Shown: piece by piece, positions 1 through 9,575 of the stretch
How positions within the stretch are numbered: the first letter of the stretch is position 1
Layout: each line of letters opens with the position of its first letter
Origin: Bacteroides faecis MAJ27
GTDB taxonomy: Bacteria; Bacteroidota; Bacteroidia; Bacteroidales; Bacteroidaceae
Assembly: GCF_900106755.1 (NCBI RefSeq)
Contig: NZ_FNNN01000001.1
Span: 310,001-374,000, forward strand
DNA length: 64,000 nucleotides
Direction of reading: 5' to 3'
Notes under the pieces: generated by a model
What the model saw: the letters and a program-made list of their open reading frames with translations, nothing else
What the model was told of the DNA's origin: nothing
The model's database searches: none
Position numbers and translations under genes: made by a program

Positions 1-1
1 C

Positions 2-1885
2 GGCGGAATCTTCGGAGACCGCGCCTCGGCACAGGCAGAAAACTTTAAAAAGTTACTGCTCACCATGTCGAACGATATCCGGGTTATCCTGATTAAAATA
101 GCTGACCGCCTGCACAACATGCGTACATTGGGCTCCATGTTGCCCAATAAACAATATAAGATAGCAGGAGAAACTCTCTACATCTATGCTCCGTTAGCCA
201 ACCGGCTGGGTTTGTACAAGATAAAAACAGAACTTGAAAACCTCAGTTTCAAATATGAACATCCCGAAGAATATGCCGAAATAGAAGAAAAGCTGAATGC
301 TACCGCTGCCGAACGCGATAAAGTATTCAACGACTTCACAGCTCCGATCCGTACTCAACTGGACAAGATGGGGCTGAAATACCGGATTCTGGCACGTGTA
401 AAATCGATCTACTCCATCTGGAACAAAATGCAGACCAAACACGTCCCGTTCGAGGAGATTTATGACTTACTCGCTGTCCGAATTATCTTCGAACCACGTA
501 ACGTAGAGGAAGAGCTCAATGACTGCTTCGATATCTATGTTTCCATTTCCAAGATATACAAACCTCATCCCGACCGCCTGCGTGACTGGGTAAGTCACCC
601 TAAAGCAAATGGTTATCAGGCATTGCACGTCACCCTGATGGGAAACAACGGGCAATGGATTGAAGTGCAGATTCGTAGCGAACGGATGAATGATGTAGCA
701 GAACAAGGTTTTGCCGCTCACTGGAAATATAAAGAAGGAGGAGGCAGCGAAGACGAAGGCGAACTGGAGAAATGGCTGAAAACTATTAAAGAGATACTAG
801 ACGATCCACAACCGGATGCAATCGACTTTCTGGATACAATCAAACTGAATCTGTTTGCTTCCGAAATCTTTGTATTCACTCCGAAAGGAGAATTGAAAAC
901 AATGCCTCAGAACTCTACGGCGCTGGATTTTGCCTTTTCATTACACACAGATATCGGCAGTCATTGTATCGGTGCCAAAGTCAATCATAAGCTGGTACCA
1001 CTAAGCCATAAACTACAAAGCGGCGACCAGGTTGAAATACTAACCTCCAAATCGCAACGTGTACAACCACAATGGGAAGTATTCGCTACGACCGCCCGTG
1101 CCCGTGCCAAGATTGCAGCGATTCTTCGTAAAGAACGTAAGGCGAACCAAAAAATTGGTGAAGAGTTGCTCAGTGAGTTTCTGAAAAAAGAAGAAATACG
1201 TCCGGAAGAGGCTGTCGTCGAGAAATTGCGTAAATTACACAACTTCAAGAACGAAGAAGAATTATTGGCTGCTATCGGCAGCAAAGCCATCATTCTGGGA
1301 GAAACGGACAAGAACGAACTAAGAGAAAAACAAACCAGCAACTGGAAAAAATACCTTACTTTCTCCTTCGGGAACAGCAACAAGGAGAAAACGGAAGAGA
1401 AAGAACCTCAGGAAAAAGAAAAGATCAATCCGAAAGAGATTCTTAGACTGACAGAAGAAAGTCTGCAAAAGAAATACATCATGGCTGAATGTTGTCACCC
1501 GATTCCCGGTGATGATGTTTTGGGGTACGTTGATGAGAACGACCGGATTATCATTCATAAACGCCAGTGTCCTGTTGCCGCGAAGCTGAAAAGCAGCTAT
1601 GGCAACCGCATATTAGCGACCGAATGGGATACTCACAAAGAACTTTCTTTCCTCGTATATATCTATTTAAGAGGTATAGACAGTATGGGACTTCTGAACG
1701 AAGTGACTCAAGTCATCTCCAGACAACTTAACGTAAATATCCGTAAACTTGCCATTGAAACAAACGACGGGATATTCGAAGGAAAAATCCAGTTGTGGGT
1801 ACATGATGTGGAAGATGTAAAAACAATCTGCAATAACCTGAAGAAGATTCAAAATATCAAACAGGTGAACCGAGTAGAAGAATAA
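2..1885 (+). CDS. RelA/SpoT (p)ppGpp synthetase/hydrolase, 5'-truncated by the window edge
   Basis: Enzyme of the stringent response that makes and probably hydrolyses (p)ppGpp in the cytoplasm. The frame is open from base 2, so the first ATG (65) is internal and most of the N-terminal HD hydrolase domain lies outside; its end is visible as KIADRLHNMRT. Counting from the ATG at 65, the synthetase domain spans about 90-240, with RLRDWVSHPKANGYQALH at 171-188 and an EVQIR motif. A TGS domain follows at about 270-335 and a C-terminal ACT domain at about 530-606. The basic R-L-R-D at 171-174 resembles the RXKD motif of bifunctional enzymes rather than the acidic EXDD of synthetase-only RelA, so I infer a bifunctional Rel/SpoT type. 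It converges with the MerR gene across a perfect 28-bp inverted repeat. Confidence 0.95.
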   Translation, partial: GGIFGDRASAQAENFKKLLLTMSNDIRVILIKIADRLHNMRTLGSMLPNKQYKIAGETLYIYAPLANRLGLYKIKTELENLSFKYEHPEEYAEIEEKLNATAAERDKVFNDFTAPIRTQLDKMGLKYRILARVKSIYSIWNKMQTKHVPFEEIYDLLAVRIIFEPRNVEEELNDCFDIYVSISKIYKPHPDRLRDWVSHPKANGYQALHVTLMGNNGQWIEVQIRSERMNDVAEQGFAAHWKYKEGGGSEDEGELEKWLKTIKEILDDPQPDAIDFLDTIKLNLFASEIFVFTPKGELKTMPQNSTALDFAFSLHTDIGSHCIGAKVNHKLVPLSHKLQSGDQVEILTSKSQRVQPQWEVFATTARARAKIAAILRKERKANQKIGEELLSEFLKKEEIRPEEAVVEKLRKLHNFKNEEELLAAIGSKAIILGETDKNELREKQTSNWKKYLTFSFGNSNKEKTEEKEPQEKEKINPKEILRLTEESLQKKYIMAECCHPIPGDDVLGYVDENDRIIIHKRQCPVAAKLKSSYGNRILATEWDTHKELSFLVYIYLRGIDSMGLLNEVTQVISRQLNVNIRKLAIETNDGIFEGKIQLWVHDVEDVKTICNNLKKIQNIKQVNRVEE

Positions 1886-1915
1886 ATCCACCCAAACATC
1901 ACCAACGCTTAGGTT

Positions 1916-1995
1916 ATAAATGAAGAATGATGAATGAAGAATTGGCTGCGCTATCACGCTGCAAAGTAATTCTTCATTCATCATTCTTCATTTAT
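1916..1995. repeat. Perfect 28-bp inverted repeat, likely bidirectional terminator
   Basis: The left arm 1916-1943 and right arm 1968-1995 are exact reverse complements, separated by 24 nt. It lies between the convergent relA/spoT and merR-type genes, where a two-way terminator would serve both. The arms themselves contain a short direct repeat (GAATGATGAATGAAGAA), suggesting a dispersed palindromic repeat family rather than an ordinary terminator. Confidence 0.8.
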
Positions 1996-2014
1996 ATCTA
2001 CTCTTCCCTGAGAC

Positions 2015-2359
2015 TTAATCTCGTCCGTCCAGTTCTTTCTTGATAGCCAGAAGCTCTTCCTTAATACCTTTCAACCGATTCACAATCTCGTAATTGCGGA
2101 CCGTAGCCTCCTTATTATCCTTCAAACGCTGACGGGCACCGGGAAGTGTCATACCTTTCTCCTTCACCAAATGATAGATCAGGCCAATTGTCTCCACATC
2201 CTCTTTACGATACTGACGTATTCCCCTTCCTGTGGTTCTGGGAGAAATCTGAGGAAACTCCTTCTCCCAAAAACGAAGCAAGGAAGCATTGACTCCAAAC
2301 ATCTCAGCCACTTCGGCTATGGAGTAGTATAATTTTAGCTCTTTGTCTGTATTTAGCAT
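2015..2359 (-). CDS. MerR family transcriptional regulator
   Basis: Small DNA-binding regulator of 114 residues. The N-terminal helix-turn-helix and wing (about residues 10-78) show the MerR pattern: YYSIAEVAEMFGVNASLLRFW, then a wing with GRGIRQYRKEDV. A short basic/acidic helix at 80-110 could dimerise. There is no cysteine-rich effector-binding C-terminus as in metal sensors, so the signal is unknown. It sits 21 bp downstream of the M23 peptidase gene on the same strand and is probably co-transcribed with it. This short MerR next to an M23 peptidase and alaS looks like a conserved Bacteroidales arrangement (from memory). Confidence 0.88.
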   Translation of the reverse strand: MLNTDKELKLYYSIAEVAEMFGVNASLLRFWEKEFPQISPRTTGRGIRQYRKEDVETIGLIYHLVKEKGMTLPGARQRLKDNKEATVRNYEIVNRLKGIKEELLAIKKELDGRD

Positions 2360-2380
2360 AGAAACCGTTGTTTTAAGAGA

Positions 2381-3349
2381 TTAATCGAACACCTTACCAT
2401 GGTTGGCAGCTAACTGGATCATCTTCTCATAATCTTCCGCACTCAAATCCATGAAATAATAGTTAACAGGATTCACAACCTTTCCTTTCACATGCACCTC
2501 ATAGTGAAGATGAGGACCCGTACTCTTTCCTGTACTTCCCACCTTTCCGATCACTTCACCACGCACCACTTTTTTCCCGACTTTCGTATTGTAGCCTTGC
2601 AAGTGAGCGTAACGAGTCAGATAACCGAAACCATGGTCGATCTCAATTGTATTGCCATATCCTGTTTCCCATCCCACTTTCACCACCGTCCCGTCTCCGG
2701 TCGCATAAACATCTGTCCCCGGATGAGCGGAGAAATCCATTCCCGAATGGAATTTTGTGGTGCCATATATCGGATCAATACGTGTCCCGTATCCGGAAGC
2801 AGTCTTACGAAGGTCTTTATTGGAAATAGGCTGAATAGCGGGAATACACTTCAACATTTCATCATGGTTCTTGCACATATCTATCACATCGTCAAAAGAC
2901 TTGGACTGGATATAAATTTGTTTCGATAATACATCCAGCTTTTGAGTCGTATTTACGACCAGCTTGGAGTTTGCCAGATCCATCAGTTCTTCATAACGGT
3001 TTGTGCCTCCAAAACCAGCCTGACGGATAGCCGGTGAAACAGGATCAGCCTGCAGAATCACCCGATACAGGTTATCATCACGCTGCTGAATATCCTGAAG
3101 CACCCCCATCGCATCATCCAGACGGCGGGAAAGTACGTTATATTGTGCCAAAAGACGACTGTTTTCGATTCGCAACTCCTTCTCCGAAGGCGATCCGAAC
3201 ACCAAAAGTAAAATGATGAAGCACCCTGCTCCAAGTCCCATACCGATAAAAAGCTGGCGCAGAATGCTAAGCGCACGTTGCCGTACGGTAGGGTAAATTC
3301 GATCATAAGTCTGCGTCCTTGGATTGTAGATGTAGTAAACTTTGCGCAT
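2381..3349 (-). CDS. Membrane-anchored M23 family metallopeptidase
   Basis: Peptidoglycan endopeptidase of the LytM/M23 type, 322 residues, anchored in the inner membrane and facing the periplasm. I chose the ATG at 3349 (MRKVYYIYNPRTQTYDR); the open frame runs further upstream only through a TTG inside alaS and reads as non-coding. A transmembrane helix lies near residues 28-50, followed by a coiled-coil stretch to about 95 and a C-terminal M23 domain at about 200-305. Zinc-ligand motifs are present: HSGMD and HLHYEV. Because the ligands are intact it is probably an active hydrolase rather than a degenerate activator. It is divergent from alaS, with 107 bp between the start codons. Confidence 0.9.
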   Translation of the reverse strand: MRKVYYIYNPRTQTYDRIYPTVRQRALSILRQLFIGMGLGAGCFIILLLVFGSPSEKELRIENSRLLAQYNVLSRRLDDAMGVLQDIQQRDDNLYRVILQADPVSPAIRQAGFGGTNRYEELMDLANSKLVVNTTQKLDVLSKQIYIQSKSFDDVIDMCKNHDEMLKCIPAIQPISNKDLRKTASGYGTRIDPIYGTTKFHSGMDFSAHPGTDVYATGDGTVVKVGWETGYGNTIEIDHGFGYLTRYAHLQGYNTKVGKKVVRGEVIGKVGSTGKSTGPHLHYEVHVKGKVVNPVNYYFMDLSAEDYEKMIQLAANHGKVFD

Positions 3350-3400
3350 CTTTTTGGAAATATTTCGCTTGTTAATACGGCAAAAGTAATAAAAACAAGC

Positions 3401-3408
3401 TATCTTTG
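3401..3408 (+). promoter_or_regulatory. Candidate -7 box for alaS
   Basis: TATCTTTG matches the Bacteroides -7 consensus TAnnTTTG and ends 48 bp before the alaS ATG. No TTTG sits at the expected 19-21 bp upstream, so the -33 element is weak or absent. Confidence 0.4.
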
Positions 3409-3456
3409 CACAGTTTTTTGAGAATATTAACCTCAACAATAGATATATAGAAGAAT

Positions 3457-6075
3457 ATGTTGACTGCAAAAGAGATCAGAGATTCTTTCAAGAATTTCTT
3501 TGAGTCGAAAGGACACCACATCGTTCCCTCGGCTCCGATGGTGATAAAAGATGACCCTACCCTGATGTTTACCAACGCAGGGATGAACCAGTTTAAAGAT
3601 ATCATTTTGGGTAACCACCCGGCGAAATACACAAGAGTCGCGGACTCTCAGAAGTGTCTGCGTGTAAGCGGAAAACATAATGACCTGGAAGAAGTGGGAC
3701 ATGACACGTACCACCACACGATGTTCGAAATGCTTGGCAACTGGTCATTCGGTGATTACTTCAAAAAAGAAGCTATCAACTGGGCATGGGAATATCTGGT
3801 AGAAGTATTGAAACTGAATCCGGAACATCTGTACGCCACTGTATTCGAAGGAAGTCCTGAAGAAGGCTTGAGCCGTGACGACGAAGCTGCTTCTTACTGG
3901 GAACAGTTCCTGCCGAAAGATCATATTATCAACGGCAACAAACATGACAACTTCTGGGAAATGGGTGATACAGGACCTTGCGGACCTTGTTCGGAAATCC
4001 ACATCGACCTTCGCCCGGCAGAAGAACGCGCTAAAATCTCCGGTCGCGACCTAGTCAACCACGATCATCCTCAAGTGATTGAAATATGGAACCTCGTGTT
4101 CATGCAATATAACCGCAAAGCTGACGGCAGCCTCGAACCACTTCCTGCAAAGGTAATCGATACAGGTATGGGATTCGAACGCCTCTGTATGGCTCTGCAA
4201 GGTAAAACATCCAACTATGATACGGATGTATTCCAACCGATGCTGAAAGCTATTGCAGCGATAGCAGGCACAGAATACGGAAAAGACAAACAGCAGGACA
4301 TCGCCATGCGCGTGATTGCTGACCACATCCGTACGATTGCCTTCTCTATCACAGACGGTCAGTTACCTTCCAATGCCAAAGCCGGTTATGTCATCCGCCG
4401 TATCCTCCGTCGTGCCGTTCGTTACGGATATACTTTCCTCGGACAGAAGCAATCATTCATGTACAAGCTGCTTCCGGTGTTGATAGACAACATGGGAGAC
4501 GCTTATCCGGAACTGATCGCACAGAAAGGTCTGATTGAAAAAGTAATCAAAGAAGAAGAAGAAGCATTCCTTCGTACGCTCGAAACAGGTATCCGCCTGC
4601 TGGATAAGACCATGGAAGATACCAAAGCCGCCGGAAAAACTGAAATCAGCGGTAAAGACGCCTTTACCTTATATGATACTTTCGGTTTCCCCTTGGATTT
4701 GACCGAACTGATTCTTCGTGAAAACGGAATGACTGTCAACCTCGAAGAGTTCAATGAAGAAATGCAACAGCAGAAACAGCGTGCCCGTAACGCCGCCGCC
4801 GTTGAGACGGGTGACTGGGTAACTCTGAGAGAAGGAACAACCGAATTTGTCGGATATGACTACACTGAGTACGAAGCTTCTATTCTTCGTTACCGTCAGA
4901 TCAAACAGAAAAACCAGACTTTGTATCAGATTGTACTGGACTACACTCCGTTCTATGCAGAAAGTGGTGGTCAGATAGGTGATACCGGTGTGCTGGTCAG
5001 CGAATTCGAGACTATCGAAGTAATCGACACCAAGAAAGAGAATAATCTTCCGATTCATATTACCAAAAAATTGCCGGAACATCCGGAAGCTCCGATGATG
5101 GCTTGTGTAGACACCGACAGACGTGCTGCCTGCGCAGCCAATCACTCGGCTACTCACTTACTGGATTCAGCCTTGCGTGAAGTACTGGGCGAGCACATCG
5201 AACAGAAAGGTTCATTGGTAACACCCGACTCACTGCGTTTCGACTTCTCTCACTTCCAGAAAGTGACAGACGAAGAAATCCGCAAGGTAGAACATCTGGT
5301 TAATGCCAAGATCCGCGCTAACATTCCTTTGAAAGAATACCGCAATATTCCTATCGAAGAAGCCAAAGAACTGGGAGCTATCGCTCTCTTCGGCGAAAAG
5401 TACGGAGAAAGGGTACGTGTGATTCAGTTCGGTTCTTCTATCGAGTTCTGTGGAGGTATCCACGTAGCCGCAACCGGAAATATCGGTATGATCAAGATCG
5501 TATCCGAAAGTTCTGTTGCTGCCGGTGTACGTCGTATCGAAGCTTACACAGGAGCACGTGTAGAAGAAATGCTGGACACTATTCAAGATACACTGAATGA
5601 CCTGAAAGCGCTCTTCAACAACGCACCGGATCTGAGTGTTGCCATCCGCAAATACCTCGACGAAAACGCAGGATTGAAGAAGCAGGTAGAAGACTTCATG
5701 AAAGAAAAAGAAGTCGCCCTGAAAGCAAGACTGCTGAAGAATATGCAGGAAATACATGGCATCAATGTCATCAAATTCTGCGCTCCGCTACCGGCAGAAA
5801 TGGTAAAGAACATCGCTTTCCAGCTTCGTGGCGAAATCACAGAAAACTTATTCTTCGTAGCCGGAAGCATAGACCACGACAAACCAATGCTGACAGTAAT
5901 GCTTAGCGACAATCTCGTAGCCGGCGGGTTGAAAGCTGGTAACCTGGTGAAAGAAGCAGCCAAACTGATTCAAGGCGGTGGAGGCGGTCAACCTCATTTC
6001 GCTACTGCCGGAGGCAAGAATGCAGACAACCTGAGTGCCGCTATTGAAAAAGTACTGGAACTTGCAGGGATTTAA
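3457..6075 (+). CDS. alaS: Alanine--tRNA ligase
   Basis: Charges tRNA-Ala with alanine in the cytoplasm. At 872 residues it is the usual full length. The N-terminal class II catalytic domain starts with the family signature ([25 protein letters not shown]). The editing domain carries the zinc motifs HSATH and, further on, CGGIH, which clear mischarged Ser/Gly-tRNA. The C-terminal C-Ala domain ends in a glycine-rich [14 protein letters not shown] motif. The ATG at 3457 is followed directly by the conserved [11 protein letters not shown] start. It is probably transcribed alone; a hairpin follows at 6098-6130. Confidence 0.98.
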   Translation: MLTAKEIRDSFKNFFESKGHHIVPSAPMVIKDDPTLMFTNAGMNQFKDIILGNHPAKYTRVADSQKCLRVSGKHNDLEEVGHDTYHHTMFEMLGNWSFGDYFKKEAINWAWEYLVEVLKLNPEHLYATVFEGSPEEGLSRDDEAASYWEQFLPKDHIINGNKHDNFWEMGDTGPCGPCSEIHIDLRPAEERAKISGRDLVNHDHPQVIEIWNLVFMQYNRKADGSLEPLPAKVIDTGMGFERLCMALQGKTSNYDTDVFQPMLKAIAAIAGTEYGKDKQQDIAMRVIADHIRTIAFSITDGQLPSNAKAGYVIRRILRRAVRYGYTFLGQKQSFMYKLLPVLIDNMGDAYPELIAQKGLIEKVIKEEEEAFLRTLETGIRLLDKTMEDTKAAGKTEISGKDAFTLYDTFGFPLDLTELILRENGMTVNLEEFNEEMQQQKQRARNAAAVETGDWVTLREGTTEFVGYDYTEYEASILRYRQIKQKNQTLYQIVLDYTPFYAESGGQIGDTGVLVSEFETIEVIDTKKENNLPIHITKKLPEHPEAPMMACVDTDRRAACAANHSATHLLDSALREVLGEHIEQKGSLVTPDSLRFDFSHFQKVTDEEIRKVEHLVNAKIRANIPLKEYRNIPIEEAKELGAIALFGEKYGERVRVIQFGSSIEFCGGIHVAATGNIGMIKIVSESSVAAGVRRIEAYTGARVEEMLDTIQDTLNDLKALFNNAPDLSVAIRKYLDENAGLKKQVEDFMKEKEVALKARLLKNMQEIHGINVIKFCAPLPAEMVKNIAFQLRGEITENLFFVAGSIDHDKPMLTVMLSDNLVAGGLKAGNLVKEAAKLIQGGGGGQPHFATAGGKNADNLSAAIEKVLELAGI

Positions 6076-6097
6076 TCTGTAGACAAATAGAGATCAA

Positions 6098-6130
6098 GCA
6101 TAAAAGAAGGAAGACAATACTCTTTTATGC
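6098..6130 (+). terminator. Hairpin downstream of alaS
   Basis: GCATAAAAGA at 6098-6107 pairs perfectly with TCTTTTATGC at 6121-6130 across a 13-nt loop, 23 bp after the stop codon. There is no long T-run, so termination efficiency is uncertain. Confidence 0.5.
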
Positions 6131-6138
6131 ACTTATTG

Positions 6139-6207
6139 AGGCACGGATGACACGGATGACACGGTTTTAAATACAAAAGAACCGTATTATCTGCGTCATC
6201 CGTGCCT
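6139..6207. repeat. Palindromic repeat element, copy 1
   Basis: Arms AGGCACGGATGAC (6139-6151) and GTCATCCGTGCCT (6195-6207) are exact reverse complements, and inner CACGGTT / AACCGT sequences also pair. It belongs to the same family as the element at 6293-6380 (shared GGCACGGAT-ACACGGAT-CACGGTT order). I recall such motifs as dispersed intergenic hairpins in Bacteroides genomes; no transposase is nearby. Confidence 0.75.
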
Positions 6208-6292
6208 TAGTAATATGATTATAGTAATCATCCGGATCGATCCGCCCCCGGTTGCTTTCAGTTTGTTTCTTTCTGTACAGAAAAGAATATAT

Positions 6293-6380
6293 TTAGGCAC
6301 GGATTACACGGATGAACACGGTTGTTTTACGTAATTAATCATAGCACTAAAACCGTGAAATCCGTGTAATCCGTGCCTAA
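6293..6380. repeat. Palindromic repeat element, copy 2
   Basis: A perfect 20-bp inverted repeat: TTAGGCACGGATTACACGGA at 6293-6312 and its complement at 6361-6380. A second paired segment lies inside (CACGGTT 6317-6323 with AACCGTG 6351-6357). As RNA this would be one long stem. It lies in the 689-bp gap between alaS and the first GH92 gene. Confidence 0.8.
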
Positions 6381-6491
6381 TCCTTAATTTATAATTTAAT
6401 TCATTTCCGTACAGTATGGAGCTCAAACCGGGGGTTCGGACTGCCCCTCCATCCTTTTTTCCTGACACGTCACCTTTACCTGTACTTTTGC

Positions 6492-6601
6492 CACCGATGA
6501 AGATATCGTCCGCCACCGATGAGGACACCCCTCGCTACCGATGAGGACACCCCTCGCTACCGATGAGGACACCCCTCGCTACCGATGAAGACACCCTTCG
6601 G
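6492..6601. repeat. Tandem array, five 22-bp units
   Basis: Five head-to-tail units start at 6492, 6514, 6536, 6558 and 6580. The third and fourth are identical; the first and last are diverged. The core is ACCGATGAGGACACCCCTCG, with a dyad GAGG-n5-CCTC. In the last unit both arms change together to GAAG-n5-CTTC, so pairing is kept. A 22-bp unit breaks the reading frame, so it is not a protein repeat. It ends 88 bp upstream of the candidate -7 box of the GH92 operon. Confidence 0.9.
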
Positions 6602-6688
6602 AACCGGGGAATTGCAAAGCCGTCCACACCCCATCCATTCCCCACCAAAAATATTTGTGATATAAGTCCAATTATCACGAATATTTCT

Positions 6689-6696
6689 TACCTTTG
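6689..6696 (+). promoter_or_regulatory. Candidate -7 box for the GH92/sigma operon
   Basis: TACCTTTG fits TAnnTTTG and lies 68 bp before the ATG at 6765. A TTTG at 6654-6657 is about ten bases too far upstream for a normal -33 element. The operon may also use its own ECF sigma, whose recognition sequence I cannot identify. Confidence 0.4.
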
Positions 6697-6764
6697 TAAA
6701 CAGATTAATTATTTTTCTTATCCTTCAAATAATAAAATAAGTAATCACCAATACCCGTAGACCG

Positions 6765-8966
6765 ATGAAAACACCTATTTACCTACTTCTAATCGTTTGT
6801 ATTTTTGCATCCTGCAACACCAAACAGACACAAGCTGAAATTGATTACACATCGTATGTAAATCCTTTTATTGGCACCGATTTTACAGGAAACACGTATC
6901 CCGGCGCACAAGCCCCCTTTGGCATGGTACAGCTTAGCCCGGATAACGGACTTCCGGGATGGGACCGCATCTCCGGATATTTCTATCCGGACAGCACAAT
7001 CGCCGGATTCAGTCACACACACCTTTCCGGAACAGGTGCCGGAGACTTGTATGATATTTCTTTCATGCCGGTCACACTCCCCTATAAAGAGGCGGAAGCA
7101 CCGCTAGGCATCTACTCCAAATTCTCACACGATGACGAAAGTGCCTATGCAGGCTATTATCAGGTACGCCTGAAAGACTATAATATCAATGTAGAACTGA
7201 CTGCAACCGAGCGTTGCGGCATTCAACGCTACACCTTCCCTAAGGCTGAAGCAGCCATTCTCCTGAATCTGAAGAAAGCGATGAACTGGGACTTCACGAA
7301 CGATTCCCATATTGAAGTAGTCGACTCCGTCACTATTCAGGGATACCGTTATTCCGACGGTTGGGCACGCGACCAGCGAATCTATTTCCGCACCCGTTTC
7401 TCCAAACCTTTTGATAAGTTCGCTCTGGATACAACCGCCATTATCAAGGAGAATAAACGCATCGGTACAGCCACCATCGCCCGTTTTGACTTCAAGACAG
7501 AAGAAGGAGAACAAATTCTGGTCAACACAGCCATCTCCGGTGTCAGTATGGAGGGGGCGGCCAAAAACTTACAAGCTGAAGTACCCGAAAATGACTTCGA
7601 CAAATATCTGGCAGAGACTAAAGCCAACTGGAACCGCCAACTCGGTAAGATTACAGTAAAAGGTGATAACGAAAACGACAAAGTAAATTTCTACACCGCC
7701 CTCTACCACTCTATGATTGCACCGACCATCTACAGCGACGTAGACGGAGCCTATTACGGTCCCGACAAAAAGGTACACCAAAGCGATGGTTGGGTAAATT
7801 ACAGTACTTTCTCTCTTTGGGATACTTATCGTGCCGCCCATCCTCTTTTCACTTATACAGAACCGGAACGTGTCAATGACATGGTAAAATCCTTCATTGC
7901 CTTCTTTGAGCAGAACGGACGCCTGCCCGTATGGAACTTCTACGGCAGCGAAACAGACATGATGATTGGTTACCACGCTGTCCCTGTCATCGTTGACGCT
8001 TACCTGAAAGGGATAGGTGATTTTGACGCAGATAAGGCATTGGCAGCTTGCGTGGCAACAGCCAATCTGGATAATTACCGGGGAATCGGCCTTTACAAAA
8101 AGCTGGGATACATTCCTTACAATGTGACCGATCATTACAATGCAGAGAACTGGTCACTGTCCAAAACTCTGGAATATGCATTTGACGATTACTGCATCGC
8201 TGAAATGGCCAATAAGATGGGTAAAAAAGAGATAGCCGACGAATTCTACAAACGCTCGCAGAACTACAAAAACGTTTACAACCCCGCGACTTCGTTCATG
8301 CAACCTCGTGATGACAAAGGAAACTTTATCAAAGACTTCAAAGCCGACGAATACACTCCGCATATCTGCGAAAGTAACGGTTGGCAATATTTCTGGTCCG
8401 TACAACATGACGTAGACGGCTTGATTGAGCTCGTAGGAGGTAAAAACCGCTTTGCAGAGAAGTTGGACAGTATGTTTACTTATCATCCGGCAGAGGACGA
8501 CGAACTTCCGATATTTAGCACGGGAATGATCGGACAGTATGCTCACGGCAATGAGCCCAGCCATCATGTCATCTATCTTTTCAATGCCATAGGACATCAG
8601 AACCGTACACAGGAATACATCGCCAAAGTGATGAACGAACTTTACAAGAATGAGCCTGCCGGCCTTTGCGGAAACGAAGATTGCGGACAAATGTCCGCCT
8701 GGTATGTGTTCAGCGCAATGGGATTCTATCCTGTCAATCCGGTCAGCGGAAAGTACGAAATCGGTACTCCCCTATTCCCGGAAATGAAACTGCATCTGGC
8801 AAACGGAAAGACATTTACAGTGCTTGCTCCCAAAGTGAGCAAGGAGAACATCTACATTCAATCGATCAAAGTAGACGGTCAGCCGTACGATAAGACCTAC
8901 CTTACTCATGAACAGATTATGAACGGAGCTACTGTCGAATTTGAAATGAGTAAGACTCGCTCCTAA
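6765..8966 (+). CDS. GH92 exo-alpha-mannosidase, lipoprotein (BT_3994-like)
   Basis: Calcium-dependent inverting exo-mannosidase that trims mannose from imported N-glycan. It has 733 residues with a lipoprotein signal (cysteine in IFASCNTK at about 17), so it is membrane-anchored. The GH92 domain fills the rest, from YTSYVNPFIGTD onward. The acid equivalent to BT3990 E533 is E536 (ICESNGWQYFW), and the D644 equivalent is D639 in GNEDCGQMSAW. It lacks the W-and-HE signature of alpha-1,2-specific enzymes, so another linkage, such as alpha-1,3, is more likely; this is inference. It is first in an operon with the sigma factor 17 bp downstream. Confidence 0.95.
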   Translation: MKTPIYLLLIVCIFASCNTKQTQAEIDYTSYVNPFIGTDFTGNTYPGAQAPFGMVQLSPDNGLPGWDRISGYFYPDSTIAGFSHTHLSGTGAGDLYDISFMPVTLPYKEAEAPLGIYSKFSHDDESAYAGYYQVRLKDYNINVELTATERCGIQRYTFPKAEAAILLNLKKAMNWDFTNDSHIEVVDSVTIQGYRYSDGWARDQRIYFRTRFSKPFDKFALDTTAIIKENKRIGTATIARFDFKTEEGEQILVNTAISGVSMEGAAKNLQAEVPENDFDKYLAETKANWNRQLGKITVKGDNENDKVNFYTALYHSMIAPTIYSDVDGAYYGPDKKVHQSDGWVNYSTFSLWDTYRAAHPLFTYTEPERVNDMVKSFIAFFEQNGRLPVWNFYGSETDMMIGYHAVPVIVDAYLKGIGDFDADKALAACVATANLDNYRGIGLYKKLGYIPYNVTDHYNAENWSLSKTLEYAFDDYCIAEMANKMGKKEIADEFYKRSQNYKNVYNPATSFMQPRDDKGNFIKDFKADEYTPHICESNGWQYFWSVQHDVDGLIELVGGKNRFAEKLDSMFTYHPAEDDELPIFSTGMIGQYAHGNEPSHHVIYLFNAIGHQNRTQEYIAKVMNELYKNEPAGLCGNEDCGQMSAWYVFSAMGFYPVNPVSGKYEIGTPLFPEMKLHLANGKTFTVLAPKVSKENIYIQSIKVDGQPYDKTYLTHEQIMNGATVEFEMSKTRS

Positions 8967-8983
8967 ACTAATCTACCGAAAGA

Positions 8984-9538
8984 ATGAATGAAAACTTTGA
9001 CTTAACCTACAAAGCTCTATTCCGCAGGTACTACCCCAGCCTGATATTCTACGCCACCCGACTGGTAGGAGAAGAAGAGGCGGAGGATGTGGTACAGGAT
9101 GTGTTTGTAGAGCTTTGGAAACGAAAAGACAGCATAGAGATAGGAGAGCAGATTCAGGCTTTCCTCTATCGTGCTGTCTATACACGTGCCCTTAACGTAT
9201 TGAAACATCGTAATGTGGAAGATGGCTATTGCGCTGCCATGGAAGAGATTAATCAAAGGCGTGCTGAGTTTTATCAGCCGGACAATAACGAAGTGATTCG
9301 CAAAATCGAAGACCGGGAATTGAGGAAAGAGATTCACGATGCGATCAATGAGTTGCCGGACAAGTGCAAAGAAGTTTTCAAACTCAGCTATCTGCATGAT
9401 ATGAAAAACAAGGAGATAGCCGACATATTGGGAGTTTCACTTCGCACGGTAGAGGCACATATGTATAAAGCATTAAAGTTCCTGCGGAATCGTCTCGGAC
9501 ATCTTTGGTTCATTCTCCTCTTATTTTTATTGGAATAA
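8984..9538 (+). CDS. ECF (sigma-70 family) RNA polymerase sigma factor
   Basis: Directs RNA polymerase to the genes of the glycan locus when released by its anti-sigma partner. It has 184 residues. Region 2 (about 10-75) includes the acidic EEEAEDVVQDVFVELW signature. Region 4 (about 118-170) has an HTH with NKEIADILGVSLRTVEAHMY. The hydrophobic C-terminal tail (LWFILLLFLLE) is common in this Bacteroidetes sub-family. It lies between GH92 genes, 17 bp after the first and 37 bp before fecR. The predicted signal route is SusC STN domain, then FecR, then this sigma factor. Confidence 0.93.
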   Translation: MNENFDLTYKALFRRYYPSLIFYATRLVGEEEAEDVVQDVFVELWKRKDSIEIGEQIQAFLYRAVYTRALNVLKHRNVEDGYCAAMEEINQRRAEFYQPDNNEVIRKIEDRELRKEIHDAINELPDKCKEVFKLSYLHDMKNKEIADILGVSLRTVEAHMYKALKFLRNRLGHLWFILLLFLLE

Positions 9539-9575
9539 AGTTAAGTGTTTTTGGGGGTTCAGTTGTATTACTTAT

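Noticed and set aside
3350..3469. N-terminal extension of the M23 peptidase
   Set aside because: The extra codons begin at a TTG inside alaS and cross the alaS promoter region; the ATG at 3349 gives a clean membrane-anchored protein.
6654..6696. Full -33/-7 promoter before the first GH92
   Set aside because: The TTTG lies 31 bp from the -7 box, too far for the 19-21 bp spacer, so only the -7 box is listed.
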